From contig NC_085055.1 in NCBI RefSeq assembly GCF_963662255.1, forward strand, positions 7,485,602 to 7,549,601: a DNA stretch of 64,000 nt. Reading direction: 5' to 3'. This document shows, in pieces, positions 47,491 through 59,720 of this stretch (its first letter is position 1; every line of letters starts with the position of its first letter). The notes beneath the pieces were generated by a model. That model was not told where the DNA came from and searched no databases. It worked only from the letters and a program-made list of their open reading frames with translations. The translations under genes were made by a program, and so were the position numbers. The DNA comes from Cinclus cinclus. Lineage: Eukaryota; Chordata; Aves; Passeriformes; Cinclidae.

Positions 47491-50400
47491 TTCAGCCTCT
47501 TGTATCTGTCGCTAGACAAGGAGGTGAGAAAACCAGTGGTCAGTGAAATACCTATCTTTGTTTTCCTCTAAGGCAAGATACTTAAGGATGAGTCTGGCTT
47601 TAGATATATGATTAATCCCATTTTAATCAATGTGATTTAGGACAGATATGTTCTGAAGTACCTTGTTGAATATCACTGTGGTGAATGATACACAGACTTT
47701 GAGATACAGATATATATAATAGATTTGTCTGTGGTTTGTGTTTAGGTGGTGTGATGTTTTTTGGAGGGTTTTTCTTTCTCTATTGCCTTAAGCAAAAAAA
47801 GATACTGGAGATTAAAAAAAAAAAAAGCTGAAATAAGATTATTACAAGTAAAAGTTTAGAGATATATTAAACGCATTAAAATCTGTCATGAATTTGAGGA
47901 AATTTTGGTACCATTTGAAGTAGCTCAGTTAATTTTTTGCAATGATTATTTCATAGAAAAATATTAAGATTTAATATGGGCTAAAAACAGTTACACAATA
48001 AGCAAGGACTTATTGAATACCTCTCTAAATTCTGAGACAGTAATAATGGATCAGGTAATACTGAGTAGATGGAAACCAAACGGAAACTTACCACTGATGA
48101 GTCCAGAAGGGAAGCACTGAAAACCTGTTGCAATAAACACTGAAGCAAAACAAAAGCTTGGGGCAGGGTCCCCAGTCTGAAAGATTGTATGTGGCTTGCA
48201 GGGGTTTAACAAGTGACAGCTCTAAGGACTACAAGGACTGATTTCAACAGGAGCTTTCCTGTACATGTTTGTCACAAATTTCTGTTAGTGATCAATAGCT
48301 CGGAGACATTCCAATTATTCCAGATATAGTATTTGGAGGGTTTTACTTTTTTTTTTCTCCTGTTAAAGAGAGTGGATGAATTCCTCGAACATCTGTACAG
48401 TTCTGTATTTTTCTTAAATTAATCCGAACTCAGGCTTGCCAGGATTGGGTTTGTGTTTGTTTATGCGTATTATCCACTCTTAGATAAAAGGACACTTATT
48501 CAGTCTACCACCAAAACCATGGTTTAAGGGGAAAGGAAGAGAACCCCCAGGATATACTAGTATACGAAAATCTCAATCACATCGATCTTTTTTTATTTAA
48601 AACCATAATTTATTTTCTATTTAAAGACTAATTAAATAGGAAAGAAAGCACAATACAGCCCTTGTTGAGACAGAAAATGGCAATTAAGCCACTGCATCTT
48701 CATGATGGGATATTTTTAAAGGAACTATTCCTTGATTGTTACACATTTTGATTTTTAAACAAGTGTGAGGAATCTAGGACCTCAGCAACCACTGAATCTG
48801 TGCGAGTGCTGGATGCCAAACTGCCCTTTTTGTCTTTCTGCAAATTACCTCTGTGTCTTCCTTGTGTCCAGTATTTCTGCTGTCTCTATTCAAGGAATCC
48901 AAACTCTTAAGCATGAAGTTGAAGGATGTACAAGTTGTTGATATTCATATCAAAGAACTGTCAGTGTGTACTGTACTGACCTTGAAAAAATATTTTGCTG
49001 TGTAACCAAGTTCTGTGTGGCACACGCAGGTTTTTGCTTCTGCACAAAATCTGTTTGTGTGTGGTTAATGACTTCTGTCTGCACTGTCTGTACAGTAGCA
49101 CAACCAGGCAATGCACTGCGTGAGGCCCATCATTCCCTGAAGACATTTCAGCACAACAAAATGCATTTTCAATTATTATACTGCTTTTTTGTGTTCTGTT
49201 TTGTAGAACTATACAAATATTTACTGCTTTTGTGGAGGTTCCCTCTGTACCCCTCACCATTCTTACTCACAAACACATGGGTACATCTGTAGTCACAGTG
49301 AAACTGAAGTTGAGCGCTGAATCTGTAATACACACTGATAACGTGATGTATACAAGCATTCTAAATTTTCTAGGACCAAATTGCTATCTGTGGAAGCTAA
49401 ACTGTGCCAAATTCACTTTTTGTGAATTCATTATTTTGAAATTTAGGATTTGTGTGTGTGTATATAGGGGAGGATAGTTTTGCAGAAGGCAACTATTATC
49501 AAGGTGCTGAAATTAATTGGCTGCTTTAATTGAGGTAGATTACTAGCTAATGCTTTCTTGAATACAGTAATTCTCCTATTAAATTATCTTTGAATAATTA
49601 CCTGAAATTTCTCAGCTGCAGGGACTGATGGCTATTTAATTGCACAGTGATGTTGCTATATAATTACTTAACAAGGTGTCCTTTAATAGTTTAATTCCCC
49701 TTTCCCAAGGAAAAAAACCCTGTAAGTATGACTTCTATTTTTTAAGTGCTGTGATTTTTTTTTTTTTTTGCAGATAATTTTGTATCTGAAACAGGGGGGA
49801 AAAAAAGCTATTTGTTGACTTGTTTTTAAAAGTAAGTCTTTTGATTGTTCAAGAATAGCTTTGGACTCAGAGGAGTTTTAGAAACAAAAAAAAATCGGTT
49901 AGGTTATATATATGGTGGTTTGCTATTTGGTTTACACTGTACTTTGAACGAGACATTAGTCAGGTGTGATATGCAAAAACATAATTCTGTTTTTGTCGAG
50001 TTCTGAGGACTGGGAGCTGTCTGGGTAATGGGATCTCTTGTGCTGAAGCACTGACCAGGAATTTTAAACCTGAATTTATTCCTCCTGGGCAAGGATCGGG
50101 GGAGGAGATTTCTGCTTGCTCTGGGTTCCTATCAGCTGGAAAGAGTGAGCGGTGAGAACAGCTGCTTCATGAAGATGGTGAAACAAAAAGTTGGAATGTT
50201 CAGAGATCAAAAGAAAAAATGCACAGGATCATGCCACAGGGTATCAACTTCCTTGCTAGTTCAAGGATAGGCTCATTTTTGCTGACAAGAAATACTCTAC
50301 ATTGAACAATGCAAAACTTAACCGCTGTAAAGGAGGTGGTTGATAAGTCAGAGCAAGGCTGGAACTGTGAAGCTGGATAGAGCATTCTGGAAAATTGAAG

Positions 50401-50505
50401 AGAGGAATGGTAGGGTCATTTTACTTCTTTAGTTACATAAACATTTTAATCTCTATCTGCGGAACATGCACCTTACCCAAAACATTATACTCTGACCTTT
50501 GAAAA
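47491..50505. other. Unique noncoding DNA, no gene seen
   Basis: AT-rich sequence with a TG/TA run at 49450-49466 and a 15-T run at 49755-49769. Overlapping frames at 48961-49292 (99 codons minus, 108 plus) have no recognised domain. No 3' tail repeat of the upstream LINE relic could be identified. Confidence 0.55.
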
Positions 50506-50550
50506 GAATCACACAATAGTTAGGGTTGGAAGGGATGCGATCCTTCTAAA
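50506..50550 (-). mobile_element. CR1 LINE 3'-end fragment
   Basis: GAATCACACAATAGTTAGGG followed by TTGGAAGGGATGCGATCCTT is the reverse complement of the CR1 3' terminus, which on the sense strand ends 'aaggtcccttccaaccc ... attctatgattctatg'. The element therefore runs on the minus strand. Only about 45 bases are recognisable, as expected for the strong 5' truncation of CR1 copies. The terminal octamer repeats are degraded. Confidence 0.7.
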
Positions 50551-50964
50551 ATGCAAGGGCTTTTAAATTTCCTTTTTAAAACAGAATTATAGGCATACAG
50601 GGCTTACTGATCAGTTTGAGTTTCACACATGCTGATCCACAGAAGGTGTGATCTATGAACATCTCCACCTGAGAGCCTGGCTCTGTTCTCCAGAGGCTTG
50701 GGACTTTGATCTCTCACATGCCAAGTTCTATCCTGAATAGCTTGAACATATATGGCAGTCTTTTACAATGAGCCTGGTGCAGGGCACGGACAAAATCAAA
50801 ATGTGTGTCACTAACACACATTTCTGAACCTCTTTGAGGAGGAGTTCCAAACCCCCTATTTGTCTATGCCTCTTTAAAACCAGAAGGGAATGATCAATCC
50901 AATATTATAGAAATCATCTCTGTCCACAGGGATATTTTTCAGACAAATCTCCAAAGGATAAAGC
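50551..50964. other. Unassigned sequence next to the CR1 fragment
   Basis: Non-repetitive by eye. It may include older, unrecognisable retroelement DNA because repeat traces lie on both sides (50506-50550 and 50965-51022). No open frame of note. Confidence 0.4.
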
Positions 50965-51022
50965 AAAAGAATGGCTGTACTGGATCAGAGAAAAGACACA
51001 CATAGCTCAGGCTGCCAGGAAT
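50965..51022. mobile_element. Short trace of an ancient sauropsid repeat
   Basis: AGAATGGCTGTACTGGATCA resembles the 'aagaatggccatactgggtcagacc' start of the repeat also suspected at 10621-10850. Similarity fades after about 30 bases, with only a weak CATAGCTCAGGCTGCCAGG continuation. Confidence 0.35.
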
Positions 51023-54000
51023 GAGGGCATCAGTACTACATGTTGTTATTTCATGAACATACAATCCTTGATTCATACCATTTCACTTGTATCAGAGTGG
51101 AATAAGAAAGGATTTTTTTTTAATGTCCATTGATCTTGCAAGCCTGATAAGAGATATTCATTGCCCAATATTCAGAGGTGCTCAGCTTCACAAGATGGCC
51201 AGAAATACCAGGCATTAAATTTAGGTTTTTAATTAGAATATACTGTAGAGCTGTTGACTGGATGGGATTTTTGTCAATTTGCATAAATAGGGCTGAAAAT
51301 TGCCTGACACTCTTGCAATATTTTCCTTAATGATTCAGTCAAGGAGTGGCAAGCCAAATAATAGAAAAAAAATTGCTTAGTCCTTGTGTTTTCTCTGAGC
51401 ACAAATCACCTCTTCTCTTCTTCTAGTTTCTTAGGAGCTTATATCAGCAAGACAGTTATGTGGGTTTTTTTGTTGTTTTTTTTTTTTCCCTTGGATATGA
51501 GGATGCTTGGGCCTTTATATCATTTGATCTAAGAAACAAACAAAAAAACTGTAATCTTTGCAGAGTGCCTCAAATAATTTCCATCTGAGAAGAGTGGTTC
51601 AGGCTGCATCTGGGACTGTAAAACTTCACAGAGGAGTTAAGTATGAGCAGAGCTCTTGGCCACTCCTCTCTTACAAATATCACTGGTGCTCTTTCACCCA
51701 GAGCACACAGGTTGGACTGCTCATATTTTTATTAAATGTTTGCAATTATGGGGAATTATAAATATTGTATGTTTGTACTTTACTGTATCCAGAGATCTGA
51801 AATTATAACTGGAGCTCAGCTGTGCTAGTCCTGTCCAGGGTTTTTTCTTAGTACAGTCCCAGAGGCAAAATACTCCCACCCTGAAGCTCCTTGAGCCTGC
51901 TGGGGGCAGGTGGTATGAAGGATACGTGGTATGATGTGTAACAGAAAGATTAAGATTAACAGAGAGATTTGAATCATCTCTCCAGGACATTCCCAAGTCT
52001 CCCAGAAGTTTGTAAGGCTATTCGCTGTTTCTCATGCATTTTTATTATCTTTTTTTTCTGTTTTCATTCTTCTTTTCTTTGACCTCTGCTTGTTCTTCAT
52101 CTCTTTCTCCCCCATGCAAACCCTCCCTTTTCATTCCTGACTCTCTACTTTACTCCTCCCCTCACTCATTCTCTTCATCATTGCAGCAATGGTAGTCAAA
52201 AGAAGAAAGGCACAGAATTATCTGTTACTAAATGGGTGGTGCTGATGGAAAATTAGGGAGGAGGAAAAGAGGAATTAATTATCCATAATGTAAGGGTTAA
52301 GAAATAAGATTTTCCCAACTAACACTAACATCTGAAGAAATCCTAAATTTGTGAGAAATGTTCCTTCTTCCTTCATCAGAAGGCTCTGTAGCTGTACTCT
52401 TAGGAAAGGAAAGAGAGGATCAAACCTTATGTTTTATCACTGCTTCCTGTAAATAACCTGCAAAGAGATTTTTTTTCCTCAAGGTTGCAGAGCATCTGCT
52501 GCTCCAATTTTTCTGCTTCTTAGGAAGGATGAGGTGTAATTGTAATCTCTTGCTTTGAGATCCTTCTGCGAAAGTCATGAAAAATGTACAAGGTGTTATT
52601 GCTAGAAGGCAGTGTATGTAACCAGTCAGAAACTAGAAGATGCCCGATTAATTTTTTTTTTTTTTTTAAAAAGGTATGAGGCTGATATGGAGAATATACC
52701 AAGGCAACTGGATGAGTCAGCACAGGCAGTACAATGTGAGTGAGTTTGTTTATTTTAAAAGTAAAATATTCACACTCCAGTTTATCACAATCTTACCTGC
52801 AACAGCAAACCCAGAAAAGTGCTACTAACATTTGCTGAGTTTTTTATTGGGAATGTGGCCTCAGGTACACCTAGTGGAGGAACAGACAGTTAAGCTACTC
52901 TCTGTGTGACTATTTATCCTAAAAAACTAAAATTAAAAACTAGCCTCTGCATAATAATTTTTTCAGTGCTATTCTTGAGCAAAAATTAATCATATATATT
53001 TACATTACAGAGTATCTGCCCACAGATTTTTTTATGAAAAATTCACAGCAATGATAACCAAAAATGCTTCCCCTTGTAAATATTTTTTTCAGATCTGTCT
53101 GCATTGGCCTGAAGTCCTGCTCACCACTCAACAGTACAAATAACATTTTTGAAATCCAATTCTTTTCTTCTCTGGAGTGGAAGCACATCAAACATTGTGT
53201 CAATACATATAAGCAGATATTTTTGTGGGCATTTTGGCTTTATATTTATAAATTAGGCAGAATGCTGATCACGTCCAAATAACCTACTATAAAATAGAAA
53301 AGGTTAATCCAACTGCAGAGTCATTTTACTTGAAGGGACATACAAGATGATAAGCAGATGGTTAGACTTTCTCTAACCCTGTGCAATGCTTGGGACTGGA
53401 GAGTGATGTTCTGAAATTTGAGAGGGGAATTAACACGACATGAAGTTGGTGTCAGTGGCAGAACATTGAACCTTTTTGCATTATTTCATATACAAAAGTA
53501 ACTAGAGGGAAGGATTGTAGTATTCCTTCTGCTGTTTGACTGCTACAAATGTGAGATTTGTTGAAGTACAGAATTAAACAGCAATATTTGGGTTGTGTTT
53601 GGTGCATTTTTTTTTGTTAGGACTGTGGATAATGAGTCATCCTGAGGCTGTTCTGAGCCATGGTGTACCAACTGAACTGCTCTCAGGCACTGCCAGCAAT
53701 GGCAATTGCAAACAGAGATCATACAGCTCTGCCCACAAATGCCTGTGACAACAACAATTTGATGAATCAAGGGATCCAGGCCTCAGTTTCCTCAGCTTTC
53801 TGTCAGGAATGTGTGTGATTTTGGGAATTGCATCCCCAATGGATAGATTGAGGAAAGAATCGTACCTGTGTATTTTTGTTTCTTTTGGTTATTTTCCATA
53901 GTTTTTATCTTTCTCTGTCTCAGAAGTGAGCAGAGGAAACAAGTTATTTTTCATCTAGTGGTTGCAACAAAAGTTGCATGTCGACGTGGACATTTAATGC

Positions 54001-54789
54001 TTTTTCAGAATTACATGTCATCATACTGTTGGGGTTTTTTAAATAAAATTTTCTGAGGGTGGAAAATCCAAATATATTAAGAAATGGAATTTAAAACGTT
54101 TATTAGATTTTAAATCTTTTTAGTAGATCGCCTCTTCTGTTGGATGAAGTATGAAGGTGACAGTGAGTGTTGAAAGTTTTACCTCTTCTTGTAATTTTGT
54201 GATTTGCCTTCAGAGAATGGGGTGAGGTGAGTCCTGTGGGAAGGATGGGGGCAGCAATTTCCCCTGTGGGCTACAGGCTCAAAGAGTAGGAGATCCCAGA
54301 GAGTGCAGGAGGGGACAGCAGAGATCAACATTGTAGAACCAAAATCCTGCAGCACAGAGGGTCTGGGGAAGGTTACTTGTAAATCCAAGTTACTGAGTCT
54401 GTGGGAACTGGGCATGGAGGCAAGGACCTGCCTGGAATGACACAAGTGGGCACATTATTAGGGCTTTATGTGATTCATCTTTATTTCAGTTTTGTCCAGC
54501 ATTACTGATATTAAAAGAAGAATCATAATAGGAAGAAAATAAAGACTGATACCAGATTAGTCAAGAATTGCCCAGATAAAGCCATATAAGCATAGACATA
54601 GTTCGTATCAGTAGAATGTGCTGCTCAGTTTGTATATGTGAAGTCTGCCTTTCCATTCTTCATATAGCTCATTGTCTTTAACCTCATCACTTAATTTCAT
54701 AATTATTAAATGCTTTTTTGGATAAGTTATCTCTGTTTCTATTCTGTGATTAAAAATATGCATCGGGCAGCTGAAGATAGATACTGAAG
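51023..54789. other. Unique noncoding DNA, no gene seen
   Basis: AT-rich sequence with T-runs at 51466-51487 and 52652-52667 (16 T). A pyrimidine-rich stretch lies at 52020-52190. Frames of up to 91 codons (51721-51996 minus) are not recognisable. The 88-codon minus frame at 54179-54445 lies in a slightly GC-richer patch and also lacks a known domain. Confidence 0.55.
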
Positions 54790-55210
54790 TTCTCAGATCT
54801 CAATTTTGCAGCAGAGATCTCCACTTTCCCTGTGTCAGTATGTGAGAGGTCCCATGGAATGGTGTGACAGGCCCCTTCTGGGTTTCTGCCTCTCTGACAG
54901 GGGTGTCACAAATCGTGCACAGTGCTGCTTGCTGGGTTTGGGCTCTCCTTGCCGTGCTCAGCTCTGGTGTCTGGGTGCATCCAGGGACCTGCACTCCTGG
55001 GCAGCTTCTTGGAGAAAAGGTCTCTGCTGGGTCTCCACTGACCCCCCTCAGAGCTTTCACCTGCCCAGGCAGTCCCACAGCAGTCTGGTGGTTAATGGGA
55101 TCAACTCCAGCACTGGGATGCTGAGGCAGGAGATGGTCCTTACCCCAGTCTATGACAACATGTAAAACCCCATTCATAATACAGCATGTGAAGCAGGGAC
55201 AAACCAATGA
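54790..55210. other. GC-rich block with long open frames on both strands
   Basis: A 135-codon minus frame (54800-55207) overlaps a 119-codon plus frame (54806-55165) and an 86-codon plus frame (54864-55124). Base composition is clearly more GC-rich than the flanks, and stop codons are rarer in GC-rich DNA, which alone can explain this. The predicted products show no domain I recognise and no splice sites bound them. The alternatives are an old retroviral or retrotransposon piece, a diverged exon, or plain GC-rich DNA. Confidence 0.25.
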
Positions 55211-58200
55211 GTTCAGGCCATGAGACTCAGCAGGGCTGAGAGGGTTTCTACCTAAAGGGTGTGTTCATTTTTGTTTCTTGTCTAAATTAACACAAAAATA
55301 GGAAAAGATACTGAGACCTGAGGTCACTGGGTGAAGGAGAATTTTTTCAGTTTACCATAGAATATTAAAAGTATCATTATTAATAAAAATTAAAACTCCT
55401 TACCCTGAAGCAAGGCAGCTGTATCCTCTTCAGCCTCATTTCTTGTCACTCCATGGATTTTGACCAGCTGAGCTGTATATCCAGCTCCTGTTTATATCTG
55501 GTTCCTGGTAATCTTCAATGATCAAGACCTGGGAGATAGTCAATAAGCCAAATATAGCATTCTTCAATATGCCAAGTATAACATTACATAAATTCTATTT
55601 TTACAATGGATGCAATAATCAAGCAACTTTAGATTTTTTAGCAAGGGCTTGTATTTGGTTTTTTTTTTATATATACTTTGTTTATAAGGATACAGTTTTG
55701 GATATGTTTTAGAGTAGCTAGAATTGAAACAGGCACTCTTTTTGTGTGGAAAGATTACCTTTTTCTTTCCTGCTCTTAGTGGAGAGCTAGTACTTCTTTC
55801 TTTGGTACTTCTTGGGATGATGGGGAAGCCAAATTTTGAACATCAGAAAGGCTCAAAATTAAACAACTTCTGATACTATCCCAGCAGACAGGGTGTTCAG
55901 ACATTGCAGCAATTGCATCAAATGTCAAATTTGAAGGTCTGCACATATTCTTAACTGCTAAAAGCAATGTTAGCAAGATTGTCCTACTTTAGATCAGGAC
56001 TTTAGAACTAGGATAAATATTGGAATGAATTAGAGTGGCAAATTATATTGGATCAGACATCCTGGGTTGAACTCAAGCATTTTGGATAACATGGGTTGAA
56101 CTCATTCTTCTTTAATTATAATAAAAATCAGTTTTATGCATCTTTAATCTTCAAATATACTTAAGACATAAATGTCAGAATAGTTTTCTTTAATTGTAAT
56201 AGAATCAGTTCTGCTAGATTTGTATAAAAGCTTGTCTCATCAATATTGTATATCTAGAATAATGTAGAAATTATCTTGCCATGAATGTGGTTCATGTTTA
56301 CATCATTCACAGAGAAATTGGATCTGTAGGTCCTGAAGGTCCATAAACTCACAGCAATAATTAGATGTGCCAGTTTTTTAACTTTGAATAAGACTTTTAG
56401 CACATTTAGCAGTTAAGTATTTGTGTGCAGCAAGTATGGGCTCAACTGTTTGTGTAATTTCCCTGAATAGCAGGTTGCACTCATAAGTACATCATTAATT
56501 AGCTGCTTGTGCTGTTAACTGCCATGGAGGTACAGCTACACCAGTTTGCTTTTTTACAAGCTTCTGTGAGAAATTCTTAGTTCTTGTCAAATACATGGGT
56601 AGAAAAAGAATAAACAAAATGTATGGCACATTGTAAGTGTGATCCATATAAAGTTGTCTTTTTAAGTCAGTAGGTTCTTTTTTAAAACTCCTACATAACT
56701 GCAAATTGTCCAAGAGTCATTTTTATTCAACTTCATGCTGACCTGTAAATCCTCCAAATGCTCTCATTTGCAGCTTTAGCTCAGGTGTTTGAACCTCAGT
56801 AGTGGTTTTCTGTACAACTCTACATCACCAGCTTGGTCACACAGTTCTTGGTTTTTAAACATGAAGGAGGCCAGAGCCCAAGAGATGAAGTCATTGTGAG
56901 TTTCTTCCCTGCCTTCACTGGGCTTTGGATCAGGCTCAGCAAACCCTGCAAAGGGGCAGGTTATTTGCACAACACTTGTAGGGGCTCTTCCCTGAGAATG
57001 CATAAACCATTTAGAATTGTATTTTGTATAGTGCACAGTCGCTATAAATGGGATGAGAATTTTTTTTTTCCTGAATTGGGCTCTTTGTACTGAAATGTGT
57101 AGTTAGCACTAATATTCATCCTCCTCTGCTATATAAGCTGAAAGAGCCCAGAGGAAGCTTGAAAGTGCAAGTCACACTGACATTTCACTCATCAGCCCTT
57201 TGCCCTGATATTATAACATCACTGCTCCTCAGCAAAGGCAAAGTGGGGAACACATCCAGCTAATAGGAGGAAAGTTTAACTCTTCATGAGTGGTAAAATT
57301 CAGGGCTGAAACAGTGATGTTATATTAATTAAATTCCCTGTTTCATTTTGTAATTGTGAGTTTCAGGAGCAGGAACTTCACACAGTTCTAAAGCAAAAAA
57401 GATGTGTGTAGACTGCTTATTTGTTGAAAACCCACAGTGAGTGCTACAGTATTAGAAGGGAGCTGTAATTGCTCTAAGCTGTCCCTCTTCTGGGGTGTAT
57501 AGTACTCTGATCTTCATAATCCTGGGTATTGAGAAACTGAATAACAGTCGTCTTGTTTAAAGTGAAAAACATCAGTTGCATCTCTCCTCCCTGACTCTTC
57601 CCTGGCAATATTGCCTTGAAAAGCAATTTTCCTTCAGAAGCACTGACACGTTTGTGTCCTTAAAAATTAAGATGTTACCTTAGTCCTCCAGATTCTGAAA
57701 GCGAATCACCATCAGTACTCTTTATTTGAATATCTTATATGAATATATCAAATAAAAGGATGTATAAAAGAATGAAGTTTTTATATTTTAGATAAAAATA
57801 TGTACTCTTCATATGTGACCTTTTTGGTGGAATGCTGCTCTGATCAGAACAGCTGCAGCATTAAGGTATCTGTAATAATAATAATCTACATGAAAATATG
57901 CACACTCCTTATAAGTCATGCTTCTATTTTTCTAGCCAGGATCTCACTAGATATTTTTATTTCAATATATCTCCACTGGTATTTTACTTCAGAGTCACAT
58001 TAGGAATAACTAACAGACAAATTACTCATACACATGCTTTAGAGTACCCGAAACAAACAAATAAAGCCCCCCAAGTAATTGTCAGCCCATGTCAGCAATT
58101 CAGTTATTAGGATCACACAAACCCATGTCTTATATATTCCACCCAGAATTGTTTTAAGGTCCTTGTATGCATAGAGTTTTGAAATATATTATTTGAATAT

Positions 58201-59539
58201 AAAAGTAGATTATGTATTTCCCCTGTGGCTGGCCAAATGTCTTTCCAACAAAGGGTAAAATAAGAAGGCTATTTTTTTGTGTAAAAGAGTGATCTTTTTA
58301 GTCATGCTTGATTGCTTTTTCAGGACTGTCTCCATTTATAATGAGATATTCTTGGACTCATTTGAACCAGAAAGTTTAGTAAAATTGTTACATTTTTTAC
58401 ATAAAATACCTTGAATTATTCAAACTGTCTCAAACTCAGTATTTTTGAAATATGTGATATATACTGGATTTTTTGCTTTGCAGGCTGAACATAAAAAATG
58501 GAAATGTATTTAGCATATTTACAAGAAATATTTGTTTTAATCTTCTATACTTGTCAGCACTTCACACTAATTTAGTCTTATCTGCTGCTAAGGAGTTACA
58601 CAGTAAGGGTTGCACTTGTTATTCAAATCCTTATTAATGTTTCATATCATAGTTTGGCAAGAAAGCTGTGACTCGGGCTATGATACAGGAAAGTTTTAAT
58701 TATCTGTACTTTTCAGAAAAACTTGGCCTAGGATGTCAGTGCTGAGAACAATGATGTGAATTTACTTTTATCAAGAGTTTAAAATTAGATTATGAAATGT
58801 GTTCTGTGATACTGTTCTTGTAAGATCTGATGTGCAATGAAATGTGCAGAGCTTGAGGGGAAAATGCATTTTTATTATAATCACAGTGCCCAGATAAAAT
58901 TGCAGGTGTGCAATGCTTAGACATATTTATTTGCAGGTAAAGATAAATTTCACATTACCTAAGTTTGTGTTTTACTGTTGGAAACTGCACAATCATCCTT
59001 CCATTCTTAGCTTGAGTCAAGTACTCGCATGGCTCTCTATTAAATCTTTTCAGTGTATTTTGTAAAATATTTCATTGTAATGTTAACAGAGCTTACTTAA
59101 GCAGTTCTGTATTTTACAGGCAAAAAAAGAAAATCTCTATCAGTTGTAGATCAAGTAGAAAAGCCCTGCAACAATTCCTTTTCAAAGGAATAAGTTGTAG
59201 CTCAAAAATTTTATTTTACAGTACTTTTATCTTTAGGCACTATGAGAAGCAGCCCTTTTACTTCTGAACCCACAGCAAAAGCCTGTTTCTCGTCTTCCCT
59301 GTAATTGTCCATTCTTTTTATAAGATTTATTTTTGCCTGTGGTGCTGAACTGAAAAAGTCACCCAGCTAAAATGTAGTTACTTCATTTCCAAGTAAAAAC
59401 AATGGTGTTTTCATGTCCATACTTATTATTATTCTGAGAATGTACTAATTTGTTACATCCAAGATGACGGTTAGCTTGGTCCATGAAAGGGGCACGGTGC
59501 CAACTACTGCAGTTCAGTAAAAGGACTTCTTTCATGGCA
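55211..59539. other. Unique noncoding DNA with small direct repeats
   Basis: TGGGTTGAACTCA occurs at 56063-56075 and 56092-56104. TTCTTTAATT plus a similar continuation occurs at 56108 and 56186. A (TAA)n run lies at 57872-57884. No gene, exon or interspersed repeat recognised. Confidence 0.55.
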
Positions 59540-59720
59540 AGTGGTGGGACAGAAAGTAGCCCGCAGTGCGTGTGGGTACGGCGGGCAGCTTGCCAGCAGA
59601 GTCATCCTGGTATCGGGCTTTGCTGTGTCGGGCTCTGAATGAAGCTCAAACTATGATTTCACTAAATGTCGGCATGGGCAGCCAAATTTTCGAGCCACCA
59701 GTGCTCTAAGGAGCAACTGA
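59540..59720. promoter_or_regulatory. CpG-enriched unique patch, possible cis-regulatory element
   Basis: About nine CpG dinucleotides fall within about 180 bases (GTAGCCCGCAGTGCGTG, TACGGCGGGCAG, TATCGGGC, TGTCGGGC, GTCGGCATGG, TTTCGAGCC), while the DNA on both sides has almost none. The sequence is complex and not repetitive. It has no long open frame. It could be a conserved enhancer-like element or a small unmethylated island. Function is inferred from composition only. Confidence 0.25.

Noticed and set aside
49755..49773. Poly-T followed by GCAG resembling a splice acceptor
   Set aside because: No coherent open frame or donor follows, and T-runs of this kind are common here.
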